From: Tissierellia bacterium
GTDB taxonomy: Bacteria; Bacillota_A; Clostridia; Tissierellales; Peptoniphilaceae
Direction of reading: 5' to 3'
Assembly (NCBI GenBank): GCA_012513395.1
Contig: JAAZCH010000265.1
Location: 1 to 64,000 of the forward strand
DNA length: 64,000 nucleotides
Shown: positions 36,933 through 47,700 of the stretch, in pieces
Numbering within the stretch: position 1 is the stretch's first letter
How the letters are laid out: the number at the start of each line of letters is the position of its first letter
Made by a program: the position numbers and the translations under genes
Notes under the pieces: generated by a model
The model's database searches: none
What the model was told of the DNA's origin: nothing
What the model saw: the letters and a program-made list of their open reading frames with translations, nothing else

Positions 36933-37364
36933 TTAAAATCCTAACTCTTCCATTTGTTCTGCAATATTCTCATATGATAGATTTTCATCACTTACATATG
37001 ATTTCCAGTTCTCTTCTGACCATATTTCTATCCTATTTGGAGTTCCTATAATGACTGCATCTTTATCTATATTGCAATGCTCCCTTAAATTTGGAGGTAT
37101 AAGTGTTCTACCTTGTTTGTCTATTGCACTTTCTGTGGCTCCAGCAGTAAAAAACCTTACGAATGCTCTCGCATCTTTATTTGCAAATGGCAACGATCTG
37201 AGTTTCTCTTCAAATGCTCTCCATTCGTCCATGGGAAATAAAAATAAACATCCATCTAAACCTTTTGTCATAACAAATTCTTCCCCGAGGGAGAATCTGA
37301 ACTTAGATGGAATTATTACTCTGCCTTTAGCATCTAGACTGTGTTTAAACTCGCCTAAAAACAT
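36933..37364 (-). CDS. mraZ: Transcriptional regulator MraZ
   Basis: AbrB-fold regulator of the division and cell wall cluster it heads. The protein is 143 residues, the standard length, with two SpoVT/AbrB-like repeats: [19 protein letters not shown] and the [15 protein letters not shown] segment. The ATG at 37364 has GGGTGA five bases upstream; a GTG four codons earlier is not needed. Repeated AAGTGG boxes directly upstream are probable self-binding sites. Confidence 0.96.
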   Translation of the reverse strand: MFLGEFKHSLDAKGRVIIPSKFRFSLGEEFVMTKGLDGCLFLFPMDEWRAFEEKLRSLPFANKDARAFVRFFTAGATESAIDKQGRTLIPPNLREHCNIDKDAVIIGTPNRIEIWSEENWKSYVSDENLSYENIAEQMEELGF

Positions 37365-37372
37365 ATATTCAC

Positions 37373-37463
37373 CCACTTGGCCATAATATTCGCCACTTTC
37401 TTACTACTATCCACCACTTTTAACCACTTAATAACTATATATTACCTTATTTGTCCTCCACTT
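37373..37463 (-). promoter_or_regulatory. Array of AAGTGG boxes upstream of mraZ (candidate MraZ operator)
   Basis: Five copies of AAGTGG are read on the minus strand, at 37373-37378, 37393-37398, 37414-37419, 37424-37429 and 37458-37463. Start-to-start spacings are 20, 21, 10 and 34 bases, so four lie on multiples of about one helical turn. MraZ of other bacteria binds direct repeats containing GTGG or TGGG upstream of its own gene, which makes this the likely operator. The promoter within is not clear; TAATAT or TATAGT near 37434-37442 could be the -10. Confidence 0.75.
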
Positions 37464-37481
37464 TCTATAAGAAAATAAAAA

Positions 37482-37517
37482 AACAAGGTATAAGGACCAA
37501 AGTCCTAATACCTTGTT
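37482..37517 (-). terminator. Strong terminator after lgt
   Basis: A 16-bp stem (37502-37517 with 37482-37497) with a four-base loop and a TTTTTTTAT tail on the minus strand. It separates lgt from the mraZ operator region. Confidence 0.93.
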
Positions 37518-37545
37518 GTTCTGTAAACAACTTATTTATCGATAC

Positions 37546-38301
37546 TTAATATTTTTTAATTTTGTGATTCTTAGATTGGTAAAAATAAATAATTAATCCA
37601 ATCAATATTCCGGCGATACTGACTAATTGCGCTACTCTAAATGAACCTAGGTACAAACTGTCAGTCCTTAGTCCTTCAATAAAAAATCTAGCTATGGAGT
37701 ATATAATCAGGTAAATAGAAAACATTTGGCCATCAAATTTCTTTTTTTTGCTTAGATAAAAATATAAAAACAAAAATATTGAAAATGTAACTATAGATTC
37801 ATAAAGAAAAGTGGGATGAACCTTCACTCCCTCAACCATTATTCCCCACGGCAAGTCCGTAGGACCTCCATGGGCTTCTTGATTTGCATAGTTGCCCCAT
37901 CTGCCTATTGACTGACCTATGGCTAATCCTGGCGATATAATATCTGCTAAATAAAAGAATGGAACTTTATTTAATTTAGAATATACATAAACCACTAACA
38001 CTCCACCAAGTATCCCCCCGTGAATTGCAAGACCTCCTTGGCGAAAATTTAAAATTTGTAGTGGATTAGATAGATAGTATTCTAAATCATAAAATATAAC
38101 ATAATACAATCTCGTCGTGATTACAGCTATCGGAATCATAGCTAGCATCAAATCTAAAAAATTATCTTTGGTTATTCCTCTTTTTTCATCTATCAAGCTA
38201 TAAGCTACCCATATACCTAAAAAAATCCCCGTAGTAACTAAAATTCCATACCAATTGATGTCTATTCCAAATAAACTAAATGCTACAGGATTCGTAATCA
38301 T
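37546..38301 (-). CDS. lgt: Prolipoprotein diacylglyceryl transferase
   Basis: Attaches diacylglycerol to the lipobox cysteine of prelipoproteins in the membrane. The 251-residue polytopic protein has the Lgt signature GRWGNYANQEAHGG (about 135-148), HGGILGG and a C-terminal RFFIEGLRTDSL motif. The ATG at 38301 shares bases with the yebC stop (ATGA) and has AAAGG five bases upstream; a GTG one codon earlier is less likely. A lipoprotein substrate, the ABC binding protein at 57199-58074, is in the same window. Confidence 0.96.
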   Translation of the reverse strand: MITNPVAFSLFGIDINWYGILVTTGIFLGIWVAYSLIDEKRGITKDNFLDLMLAMIPIAVITTRLYYVIFYDLEYYLSNPLQILNFRQGGLAIHGGILGGVLVVYVYSKLNKVPFFYLADIISPGLAIGQSIGRWGNYANQEAHGGPTDLPWGIMVEGVKVHPTFLYESIVTFSIFLFLYFYLSKKKKFDGQMFSIYLIIYSIARFFIEGLRTDSLYLGSFRVAQLVSIAGILIGLIIYFYQSKNHKIKKY

Positions 38302-39038
38302 CACAACCTTTCATCGTTATTCCAATTGTGATAAACCTCTTGGATATCGTCATTATCTTCTAACATATCTATCATCTTTTCCATATTAGAAATATCCTTT
38401 TTATCAGTAAGGTCTACATAATTTTGTGGAATAAATCCAATTTCGCTCATAGCAAAAGTATACCCATCTGCTTCTAATTTGTCTCTGACATTTATAAAAT
38501 TTTCTAGATTCGTCGTAATTTCATATGCATCGTCCAAGACTTCAAAATCATCAGCGCCATAATCTATAGCTTGCATCATCAATTCATCTTCGTCTACGGA
38601 ATCTGCTTTTTCAATTATTATTGATCCCAACCTATCAAACATAAAAGTTACAGAACCTGATGTACCTAAATTGCCACCGTATTTTTCAAATGCATGTCTA
38701 ACATCTGGTGCCGTTCTGTTTCTATTATCCGTCAATGCTTCTACAATAACCGCAACACCAGAAGGACCGTAACCTTCATAAGTGATGGATTCAAAATCCT
38801 TGCCACCACCTTCTCCAGCGGCTTTTTTTAATGCTCTATCGATATTATCATTAGGCATATTTTCTGCCTTTGCCTTATCAATTGCTGTTTTTAATTCTGG
38901 ATTAAAATCAGGATCCAACCCACCAGATCTAGCTGCTACTGTTATATATCTAGAAAGTTTTGCAAATATTTTTGCCCTTTTTGCATCTTCTTTTCCTTTT
39001 CTATGTTTAATATTACTCCATTTCGAATGTCCTGCCAT
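38301..39038 (-). CDS. yebC: YebC/PmpR-family protein (TACO1 type)
   Basis: A 245-residue cytosolic protein of a family described as transcriptional regulators and, more recently, as ribosome-associated factors that relieve stalling. It starts [14 protein letters not shown] with [10 protein letters not shown] and SGGLDPDFN, all family hallmarks. The ATG at 39038 has GGAGGAA upstream and overlaps the nadE stop by one base. It is in the yigZ-nadE-yebC-lgt string. Confidence 0.95.
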   Translation of the reverse strand: MAGHSKWSNIKHRKGKEDAKRAKIFAKLSRYITVAARSGGLDPDFNPELKTAIDKAKAENMPNDNIDRALKKAAGEGGGKDFESITYEGYGPSGVAVIVEALTDNRNRTAPDVRHAFEKYGGNLGTSGSVTFMFDRLGSIIIEKADSVDEDELMMQAIDYGADDFEVLDDAYEITTNLENFINVRDKLEADGYTFAMSEIGFIPQNYVDLTDKKDISNMEKMIDMLEDNDDIQEVYHNWNNDERL

Positions 39039-39766
39039 TAAAATTTCCTCCAATTACTCTCATAAATAAGAGGCATTTTCCTCTTATGTTCTGAATTTTT
39101 ATTTTTCTTTCTTATATTTTCTATGAAGTCATTGTTAGCTGCATCATTTAAAATGACAGAGTCTAATACTTCATATGTAAATCCCATTTCATCCTCGTCA
39201 GTCTGGCCTTCCCAGAGTCCTGCAGATGGCTTCTTGTTAATAATCTCTTCAGGAATATTTAGTAAACTAGCTATTTGAAACACTTCAGTTTTAGTAAAAT
39301 TTGCTAAAGGCATCAAATCCGAACCCGTATCTCCCCATTTCGTAAAATAACCAATATGAAATTCAGATTTATTAGATGATCCCAATACTAAATATCCAAG
39401 CTCTTGGGCATAATAGTACAATGTAGTCATTCTAAGTCTAGGTTTTATATTACTCTTTGCTAATAAATTACTGCCAGAAAATGATGAATTAATCAATTCA
39501 TCATATGTTTTTGACAAGTCTACTTTTTCAATATTTAGTCTTAATGAATCGGATACAATTCTAGCATCTATCTCATCCTTCGGGTTACTGTGAATAGGCA
39601 TAATAATCCCTAGTGACGTATCAGGAAAAGCAAGTTTTGATATCCCTGCAATTACTGCCGAATCTATACCTCCACTCAACCCAAAGACAACGCCTTTAGA
39701 ATTTGCACTTTCTACATTATATTTAAGCCAACTTGCAATATCTTCAATTGTATGTTTAGTTATCAT
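39038..39766 (-). CDS. nadE: NAD+ synthase, ammonia-type
   Basis: Amidates nicotinic acid adenine dinucleotide to NAD. The 242-residue product has the ATP pyrophosphatase P-loop [10 protein letters not shown] (about 29-38), [18 protein letters not shown] (about 129-146) and [12 protein letters not shown] (about 182-193). The short length without an N-terminal nitrilase domain indicates direct use of ammonia. Overlaps yigZ by 11 bases. Confidence 0.96.
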   Translation of the reverse strand: MITKHTIEDIASWLKYNVESANSKGVVFGLSGGIDSAVIAGISKLAFPDTSLGIIMPIHSNPKDEIDARIVSDSLRLNIEKVDLSKTYDELINSSFSGSNLLAKSNIKPRLRMTTLYYYAQELGYLVLGSSNKSEFHIGYFTKWGDTGSDLMPLANFTKTEVFQIASLLNIPEEIINKKPSAGLWEGQTDEDEMGFTYEVLDSVILNDAANNDFIENIRKKNKNSEHKRKMPLIYESNWRKF

Positions 39767-40403
39767 TTAGAAGCAACTCCCCATTTTTTTCTGGCATTAA
39801 AATTTCTTTTCTTATTTTTATAATGATTTCATCGCTAGTAATATTAATCAAATCACTTTTAAACTTATCCATATCTTTAATAGAAACTAAAATTATACCT
39901 TGAACTCTATCCGAATAATTCATTTCGATTGTATTATAGCCATTGGTTTCTATATAATTAATTATCTTTCCATGGAAAACATAATCATAGTCTATTTCTA
40001 TATGCAAGTACTCAACCATTTCTACAATTATTCCAGCATCTACTGCGATTTTTGAAGTCTTGGAATAAGCTCTTATGAGTCCGCCGCCACCTAATAATGT
40101 ACCACCAAAATATCGTGTAGCCACTACCACTACATTTGTAAGTTCTTCTCTTTTTAATACTTCTAACATAGGTATGCCTGCAGTGCCTGATGGCTCGCCG
40201 TCATCGTCAAATCGTTGAATCATCATATCTTCACCTATAATATAAGCGCTACAATTGTGAGTGGCGTCATGGTGTTTCTTTTTTATTTCTCCAATGAATG
40301 CCAAAGCCTCGTCCTCACTTTTAACAGGCGAACTATATCCGATGAAGACCGACTTTTTTACTTCAAATTCGTCTACACCTTGTTTATAAATTGATTTATA
40401 CAT
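39756..40403 (-). CDS. YigZ/IMPACT family protein
   Basis: A 215-residue member of the UPF0029/IMPACT family. Conserved HDATHNCSAY (about 46-55), DDDGEPSGTAG (about 66-76) and VATRYFGGTLLGGGGLIRAY (about 94-113) are intact. In eukaryotes IMPACT binds the Gcn1 translation-control system; the bacterial role is unsettled. Of two adjacent ATGs the second (40403) has the better spacing to AAGGA. The first overlaps the hflX stop. Confidence 0.9.
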   Translation of the reverse strand: MYKSIYKQGVDEFEVKKSVFIGYSSPVKSEDEALAFIGEIKKKHHDATHNCSAYIIGEDMMIQRFDDDGEPSGTAGIPMLEVLKREELTNVVVVATRYFGGTLLGGGGLIRAYSKTSKIAVDAGIIVEMVEYLHIEIDYDYVFHGKIINYIETNGYNTIEMNYSDRVQGIILVSIKDMDKFKSDLINITSDEIIIKIRKEILMPEKNGELLLNDN

Positions 40404-40405
40404 CA

Positions 40406-41689
40406 TTATTCCTTTACTACATTTTTTATATAATAATTATAATCTGACTCTTCAATTTGGCCTTCGATTGATGAACCCAATTCTGTATATTCTACATCTT
40501 TAATGCTATACTTTTCAACAAAATAATTTAAAATATTTTGTTCGTCATAATTAAAAAACATTTTAACTTGAATTTTATCCATAGATAAATTTGAGTAAAT
40601 AACATCGAGAAGTTCGTCTAAATTCGTTTTGTTTTTTGCAGAAATGAACACATAAGGTTCGTAAATTTTGAATCTATTTAGACTCTCTCCTTCTTCAAGC
40701 ATGTCTATTTTATTAAAGGCATATATCATCTTTTTATCTGACAAATTCAAGTCTAGCAAAATCTTATTAGTAGTTTCAATTTGTAATTCCACATCCGTAT
40801 TTGTAACATCTACAACTTGAACTATAATATCTGCGAATCGAATTTCTTCTAACGTAGATTTAAAAGCAGCGATTAAATGAGTTGGTAATTTTGATACAAA
40901 ACCTACAGTATCTATTAGTAAAAATTCTCTCCCATTATTAAACTCTGATCTTCTTAAAGATGTTCCTAGTGTGGCGAAAAGCATATCTTTTACAAAGACC
41001 TCCCTAGATTCTTCACCGTCAGTATTTCGGATTAGTGAATTTACCAAAGTGGATTTACCTGAATTCGTATATCCTGTTAAAGCTACAATTGGAATATTAC
41101 TTTTACTCCTCTTCGCTCTAAGGATTTCTCTATTCTTTTCAACTAATTTAAGTTTTCGTTCGATATTTCCAATTTCTCTTGTGATATGTCTTCTATCTGA
41201 TTCTAATTTTTGTTCCCCTGGCCCCCTAGTACCTATACCTCCTCCCAGTCTAGACAAATATTGTCCTGATCCTGAAAGTCTAGGAAGTCTATATTTTAAT
41301 TGTGCAAGTTTTACTTGTAGCTTTCCTTCGTTTGTATTGGCTCTTTGTGCAAAAATATCTAAAATTAAATTTGTTCTATCTACTATATTTCTATCTATAA
41401 TTTTTTCTAAATTTCTAATCTGTGACCCTGATAATTCCTCATTAAAAATAACTGTGTCTATATCTAACTCTTCACAGTAATTGTAAATTTCTTCAGCTTT
41501 TCCAGGTCCTATTAAAGTTCTTGGGTCCTTTGACAATTTTCTTTGTACAACAGAGGCTATAACCTCTGCTCCACTAGCTTTAGCTAATTCTGATAATTCC
41601 TCCATAGAACTATCTATATCTTCATCTAAAAGATTTTTATCAATCCCCACCAATAGTACACGTTCCGTTTCACTTCGTGTCTGTAACAT
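40406..41689 (-). CDS. hflX: Ribosome-associated GTPase HflX
   Basis: GTPase that splits stalled ribosomes after stress. The 427-residue protein has an N-terminal HflX domain with LIGPGKAEEI (about 57-66), a glycine-rich SGSGQYLSRLGGGIGTRGPG linker, then a G domain with GYTNSGKSTL (G1, about 204-213), DTVGF (G3) and NKID (G4), and a short C-terminal domain. ATG with AGGTGA upstream. An extended -10 promoter lies 17 bases before the start. Confidence 0.96.
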   Translation of the reverse strand: MLQTRSETERVLLVGIDKNLLDEDIDSSMEELSELAKASGAEVIASVVQRKLSKDPRTLIGPGKAEEIYNYCEELDIDTVIFNEELSGSQIRNLEKIIDRNIVDRTNLILDIFAQRANTNEGKLQVKLAQLKYRLPRLSGSGQYLSRLGGGIGTRGPGEQKLESDRRHITREIGNIERKLKLVEKNREILRAKRSKSNIPIVALTGYTNSGKSTLVNSLIRNTDGEESREVFVKDMLFATLGTSLRRSEFNNGREFLLIDTVGFVSKLPTHLIAAFKSTLEEIRFADIIVQVVDVTNTDVELQIETTNKILLDLNLSDKKMIYAFNKIDMLEEGESLNRFKIYEPYVFISAKNKTNLDELLDVIYSNLSMDKIQVKMFFNYDEQNILNYFVEKYSIKDVEYTELGSSIEGQIEESDYNYYIKNVVKE

Positions 41690-41705
41690 ATTTCACCTCT
41701 TTCCC

Positions 41706-41714
41706 ATTATATCA
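41706..41714 (-). promoter_or_regulatory. Extended -10 promoter of the hflX unit
   Basis: TGATATAAT on the minus strand, with no good -35 at the usual distance. It lies 16 bases upstream of the hflX ATG, so the transcript would have a very short leader. Confidence 0.55.
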
Positions 41715-41778
41715 TATGTTACAGAATATTGAACTTATTGTGACATCCAAACTTTATCTTCTATGTGTTAAGAGAATA

Positions 41779-41787
41779 TGTTATAAT
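41779..41787 (+). promoter_or_regulatory. Extended -10 promoter of the class A PBP gene
   Basis: TGTTATAAT on the plus strand, the same extended -10 as in front of the YaaO-like gene. It lies 29 bases upstream of the GTG start, with only a poor -35 (TTCTAT). Confidence 0.6.
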
Positions 41788-41816
41788 ACTCATATAATGA
41801 ATTTAGGAGGGTAATT

Positions 41817-44720
41817 GTGTCAGATAACAGATATTCAAACAGTATAAGCATATTTGATATAATATTTAAGTTAATAAAAGTAACTATCCTTACCCTTGTA
41901 ATCATAATTGTTTTAGGAGCGATGATAGTTGGAGGAATGGTGGCTTCTGTGTTAGACGAATCCCCAGAAATAGATCCTACCACTATGATTTCATCCCTAA
42001 CTCAAACTTCTACAATTTATGACTCCCAAGGGAATCTTTTAGAAAAAGTTCAAAATCCCAATTATGAATACAGGACAATAGTTACTTTAGATAGAATGCC
42101 AAGTCATTTAATAGACGCTTTCATTTCTATAGAAGACGAAAGATTTCTAACTCATCCTGGAGTGGATATACTAGGAATAGGTGCATCAATTATGGATGCT
42201 GCTAGATCTGGCGGTTCCATGAGAGGGGCTAGTACAATAACCCAACAATTAGTTAGGAATATGTACTTATCACCAGATAGATCATTAGTTAGAAAGCTAA
42301 ATGAAGCCTATCTGTCCTTACAGGTGGAAGAACAACTGAGCAAAAGCCAAATTCTCGAAGCTTATTTAAATAAAATTTATCTAGGCCAAGGAGCATATGG
42401 TGTACAAGAAGCCGCTCAAACTTATTTCAACAAGGATGTGGAAGACCTAACACTAGCTGAATCAGCTTTATTCGCTGGTATAGTTAAATCCACTTCTACT
42501 TATCAACCATTTATGCGTATCGAACCTGGTAAATATAATTCAGAAGAAATGAGTTTAGTGGGAACTGCAGATGTACTAGGCCAAACTATGTATTTAATTT
42601 ACAATCCAGAATCTGTCAGTAGACAAAAGATTGTATTAAGTCAAATGAAAAAACTAGAAAAAATTAGCGAAGAACAATATCAGCAAGCACTTAAAGAAGA
42701 TATAATGGCAGCTTTAAGTCCTGGCGAGAAAATTTATCACAGTATGACATCTTATCCAGTAGACTTCATACAAAATCAAGCTACAAATTTGCTAGCTGAA
42801 CGTTACGGTTTAAGTTATGTAGATGCACAAAAGAAATTATTTAATGAAGGTTTGAAAATTTATTCCACAATTGATCAAAATTTACAAGGACAATTGGAAG
42901 AAATGTATGAAAACTTTACTCAAATAATGGTAGGTGATCCTTCTAAAATAAGAGCCCCATTTTTAATCGATTGGTCAAGAGATAAATCAGAAAATGTTAT
43001 TGATTCTAGAGGTAATGTATTATTCTACAAAGCTAATAACTTAGTGGATGAAAATTACAATGTATTATTACCATCTTCAAACTTCGAATTTGTAAATGGA
43101 GATTTGATTCTACGATATAAACCTATAACTGCAAATGGAGATTACTTGCATATAGGAGATGTATATACGATAAACTCACAAAACAACATGGTAACACATG
43201 AAATTGGACCCGTTTTAATGCCTAGTAATCAATATACTAAAGGCGAAAATGGTGAAATAAGAATTTCTGCAAATTATCTATCTGAACATCCAGATCTATT
43301 TACAGTAATCAATGAGGGAGCAACTTTAAGAATTTCTTCGGATTATTTCACTTTCCAAAAGAATGGAATTGTACAACCACAATCCGCTACAGTAATTATG
43401 GATTATAAAACTGGAGAAGTTAAAGCTCTTGTGGGTGGTAGAGATGTCGAGGGAAATAGAATTTTAAACAGAGCGACTGATTCCAGAAGACAACCTGGTT
43501 CAGCAATTAAACCTATTTCAGTGTATTACCCTGCTTTGGCAGAGGGCAAAACTGCAGGTTCAATTGCAGATGACGTTCCTGTAACAGTAGCTAATAAACC
43601 TTGGCCTACAAATGCATATAAAGGTTATAGAGGCCTGTTAACTTATCGAATGTCATTGGACATATCTTCAAACGCTGGTACAGTTGATGTATTAGATCAA
43701 TTGGGAATCGACACTTCGTTGAAGTACTTAGAGAAAATGGGAATAATTCATCCAGATGATCCTGAAAATGACTCCATAATTACTTCAAGAGAAAATGCCA
43801 AAGTTAACGATGAAAATCCAGCAGCACTTGCATTAGGTGGTATGACTAAAGGATTGACACCTTTAGAGCTTACAGCAGCATTCGGTACAATTGCTAATGA
43901 TGGGACATACATTTCTCCCAAAGTTGTAACAAAAATTTTAGATAGTCATGGAAATATTATAGTTGATGATACTACTAAAAAAGAAGTAGTAACAGACAAT
44001 AAAACTGCTTTTATTATGAAAGATATGTTAACTTCTGTAGTAAAAAATGGTTATACAGCAAAGCCTGCAAAACTCAACGGAATCGCAACTGCTGGTAAAA
44101 CCGGTACTACACAAAAGCAAGCTGATATTTGGTTTGTAGGATTTACTCCATATTATGTAATGGGAACGTGGATAGGAAACGACTCTCCTTCCATTACTCT
44201 ACAAAGCGGCTCATTAGCTGCAGCGGAATTTTGGAAAGATGTAGCTACCAAAATTCATGAAGGCTTGGATCCTATCCCCGAATTTGAAAAACCGGAAGGA
44301 ATTATAAGTGAATATATTTCCTTTAAGAGTGGAAAATTATCTACAAAATCAGTAAGCAGCGCAGGCCATAGTACATCAGAAATTTTTGTAGAAGGAACTC
44401 AGCCTACTGAATATGACGACAGCTATAAAAGCGTTAGCGTATGTAGTATTACTGGTAGATTAGCAACTAAATATTGCCCATCAACTAGTTACAGATCAGC
44501 GTTTATGAGATCAGAACCTTATGACCCAAAAGATCATGGTGGTTTTACACCTGATGATGTGAATCATTTACCTGGCTCATATTGCACTGTTCACACCAAG
44601 CAAAGTCACGACGAGTGGTACTATGGACCTTATGGCCCAGGATTTAGTGGAGGAAATAGCAATAACGATAATTCAGGCTCGTCAAATAGCAACAGTAATA
44701 ACAATAAAAAAGATGACTAA
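41817..44720 (+). CDS. Class A penicillin-binding protein (PBP1a type)
   Basis: Bifunctional peptidoglycan polymerase. The 967-residue protein has one span (about 20-43), a GT51 glycosyltransferase with EDERFLTHPGVD (catalytic Glu at about 103-104) and STITQQLVRN, then a transpeptidase domain with the SxxK motif in RQPGSAIKPIS (about 560), SSN near 620 and KTGTT near 762. The C-terminal end is a Gly/Ser/Asn-rich low-complexity tail (about 935-967). The start is GTG at 41817 with GGAGG six bases upstream. It is the only plus-strand gene in the first 61 kb, divergent from hflX. Confidence 0.96.
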   Translation: MSDNRYSNSISIFDIIFKLIKVTILTLVIIIVLGAMIVGGMVASVLDESPEIDPTTMISSLTQTSTIYDSQGNLLEKVQNPNYEYRTIVTLDRMPSHLIDAFISIEDERFLTHPGVDILGIGASIMDAARSGGSMRGASTITQQLVRNMYLSPDRSLVRKLNEAYLSLQVEEQLSKSQILEAYLNKIYLGQGAYGVQEAAQTYFNKDVEDLTLAESALFAGIVKSTSTYQPFMRIEPGKYNSEEMSLVGTADVLGQTMYLIYNPESVSRQKIVLSQMKKLEKISEEQYQQALKEDIMAALSPGEKIYHSMTSYPVDFIQNQATNLLAERYGLSYVDAQKKLFNEGLKIYSTIDQNLQGQLEEMYENFTQIMVGDPSKIRAPFLIDWSRDKSENVIDSRGNVLFYKANNLVDENYNVLLPSSNFEFVNGDLILRYKPITANGDYLHIGDVYTINSQNNMVTHEIGPVLMPSNQYTKGENGEIRISANYLSEHPDLFTVINEGATLRISSDYFTFQKNGIVQPQSATVIMDYKTGEVKALVGGRDVEGNRILNRATDSRRQPGSAIKPISVYYPALAEGKTAGSIADDVPVTVANKPWPTNAYKGYRGLLTYRMSLDISSNAGTVDVLDQLGIDTSLKYLEKMGIIHPDDPENDSIITSRENAKVNDENPAALALGGMTKGLTPLELTAAFGTIANDGTYISPKVVTKILDSHGNIIVDDTTKKEVVTDNKTAFIMKDMLTSVVKNGYTAKPAKLNGIATAGKTGTTQKQADIWFVGFTPYYVMGTWIGNDSPSITLQSGSLAAAEFWKDVATKIHEGLDPIPEFEKPEGIISEYISFKSGKLSTKSVSSAGHSTSEIFVEGTQPTEYDDSYKSVSVCSITGRLATKYCPSTSYRSAFMRSEPYDPKDHGGFTPDDVNHLPGSYCTVHTKQSHDEWYYGPYGPGFSGGNSNNDNSGSSNSNSNNNKKDD

Positions 44721-44724
44721 CAAC

Positions 44725-44763
44725 AAAATGGAGCTACCACCTCAACGGGTTTAGCTCCATTTT
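44725..44763. terminator. Bidirectional terminator between the class A PBP and ileS
   Basis: A 12-bp stem (AAAATGGAGCTA with TAGCTCCATTTT) with a GC-containing loop has T-runs on both sides. It can end the plus-strand PBP transcript (TTTTTTTA follows) and the convergent ileS transcript. Confidence 0.9.
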
Positions 44764-44769
44764 TTTATA

Positions 44770-47700
44770 CTAATTTAGTTTTTCAATTTTTATACCAGTA
44801 TCAATTCCATTTATGTCGTATATCTCTAATTCTTTACCTTCAAAATCTACTTCTAAAGCTAAAACTTCTGATTTGAAATGATCCAAGTCTTCTTTTAGAG
44901 CATTTGCTATTACTTTGTCAGTTTCGATATATACTTTTATATTATCCAATACTTCCAAGTCTTCTTGTTTACGAAGTTGTTGTACTTTGGATATTACCTC
45001 TCTAACATATCCTTCGTTTCTCAATTCTTCACTTATATGTGTATCCAAGATTATGAAAATATTATTTTCTGAGCTAACATCGAAACCTTCTTTTCCTTGG
45101 ATATTTATCATAACATAATCTTCCAAGATTTCAGTTTCTTCTCCATTTATTTCTATGGAAATCTTTTTACCACTTTGCAATTCATCCACAAAATCTTTAG
45201 GGTTTACTTCATTTAAGAATTTACCAAAGGATTTAATTTTTGAGCCGAGTATTGAGCCTGCTATCTTAAAATTAGGTTTCAAAGAATAGTTCATATATTC
45301 CGTAATATCTTGAGCAAACTCTACATTTTTCACATTCAGCTCTTCTTTTATTAATTCCGTCAAATCTCCAATAATGTCTTTATAGCTACCATCTATAACT
45401 ACATTGGACAGAGGTTGGCGTACTTTAATCTGTGCATTCTCTCTTGAAACTCTTCCAAGAGATACGATACTTCTGACTAATTCCATTTTTTCTTCAAGCT
45501 TTTCATCAAGCAGTGAAGGATCATGCTCTGGGTAGTAATCTACATGCACTGATACTTTTCCAGTTAAATTATGATATAATTCTTCTGCGATAAATGGAGT
45601 AATTGGAGCTATCATTTTTACAACTCCCAGTAAAACTTCATATGTCGTATTGTAAACTGATTTTTTGTCATCATCATATTCTGATTTCCAAAATCTTCTA
45701 CGATTTCTTCTTATATACCAATTTGAAAAATCTTCTAATAAGAATTCTTGAATATCTCTAGCAGCTCTATTTAACTCAAAATCATCCATGTTTTTCCTGA
45801 CACTTTTTATTAATGAATTGTATCTAGAAAGAAGCCATCTGTCGATTTCAGGTCTGTCTTCATAAGGGATAGTAAAAGAAGTGATATCTATATTGTCTGT
45901 TTTTGCATATAGACTTAAGAAATTATATATATTTCTCAAAGTCCTAAAGAATTTCGATTGAACTTCTTTGATATCTTCTTCGTTAAATCTAGTAGGTACC
46001 CATGGAGGAGATACATATACTAGATACCATCTAAGGGCATCAGCGCCGTATTTTTCAAATAACTTATTAGGCTCTACCGTATTTCCTCTAGATTTAGACA
46101 TCTTTTTACCGTCTTTATCCAGTATTAAGTCATTGACCAATACATTCTTATAAGGTGACTTGCCCATTACATAAGTTGCAATACTTATTAAACTATAAAA
46201 CCATCCTCTAGTTTGGTCTATTCCTTCGTTTATAAAATCCGCTGGGAATAATTGGTCGAAGTTTTCTTTATTTTCAAATGGATAATGATGTTGAGCAAAT
46301 GGCATCGAACCACTGTCAAACCATACGTCTATAACATCTTCTTCCCTAGTCATAACTTCGCCACATTTTTCGCAATTGATGTGCACGTCATCCACATAAG
46401 GTCTGTGTAATTCTATAGATTCATCTATCTCTTCTATAGCTTTTTCCACAAGTTCAGCCCTTGAGCCTATACTTGTAGTATTTCCACAATCGTGACATCT
46501 CCAGACAGGAAGTGGAGTTCCCCAATATCTAGATCTAGAAATTGCCCAGTCATTCAAATTTTCAAGCCAGTTTCCAAATCTTTTCTCACCTACATAATCA
46601 GGATACCAATTTACTCCGTTGTTGTTTTCAATCATCTTATCCTTGTAATCTGTAACTTTAATATACCAAGAAGGTTTTGCATAATATATTAATGGCTTGT
46701 CACATCTCCAACAATGAGGATAATTGTGTTCTACCTTTTGTCTTCTATACAGTAAGTTTTCGTCATAAAGATAATGCATTATATTATGATCAGCATCCAT
46801 GACAAATTGACCCTTCCAAGGCGTATCAGTAAATTCCCCCTTGTCATCCACTGGATTTAATACAGGAGCATCATACTTCATTCCAGTATTGTAGTCATCC
46901 TCACCAAAAGCAGGTGCAGTATGAACTATTCCAGTACCGTCGCTAGTTGTTACATAATCAGCAATGGTGACGAAGAAGGCTTTTTTATCAACTTGTAGAA
47001 ATGGCATCAGCTGCTCATATTCTATATGTTCTAATTCCTTGCCCAGGAATTCTTCAATAATTTCGTATTCGTCAATTAAAACAGTATCCAGCAAATCTTT
47101 CGCTAAGATATATACTTCATCGTTATTTTTTACTTTTACATAAGTAACTTCAGGATGTACCGTTAACAACACATTTGACGGTAATGTCCATGGAGTTGTA
47201 GTCCAAACTAAGAAGTATTCATCTTTATCTTTTATTTTAAATTTTACATATACCGTTTCAGTTTTATCTAGTTTGTATCCTTGAGCTACTTCATGGGAGG
47301 CTAATCCAGTTCCACATCTTGCACAGTATGGTAATATTTTATGTCCTTCATATAGTAGACCATCTTTGAACATACTATCTAGAATCCACCACACTGTCTC
47401 AATGTAATCATTATCCAATGTGATATAAGGATCTTCCATATCTATCAGATAACCCATTCTTTCAGTCATCTCTCGCCATTCTTTTTCATACTCGAACACT
47501 GATTCTTTACAAATTTGATTGAATTTTTCAATTCCAAATTTTTCAATGTCTTGCTTACTCTTAAGACCAAGTTTTTTTTCAACTTCAATCTCAACTGGCA
47601 GCCCGTGGGTATCCCATCCAGCTTTTCTCTTTACTTTAAAACCTCTCATAGTTTTATATCTACAAGTTAAGTCCTTTAAAGTTCTCGCCATGACGTGATG

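Noticed and set aside
41768..41983. 71-codon minus-strand ORF opposite the start of the class A PBP
   Set aside because: Antisense to the membrane anchor of a well-supported gene; no ribosome site.
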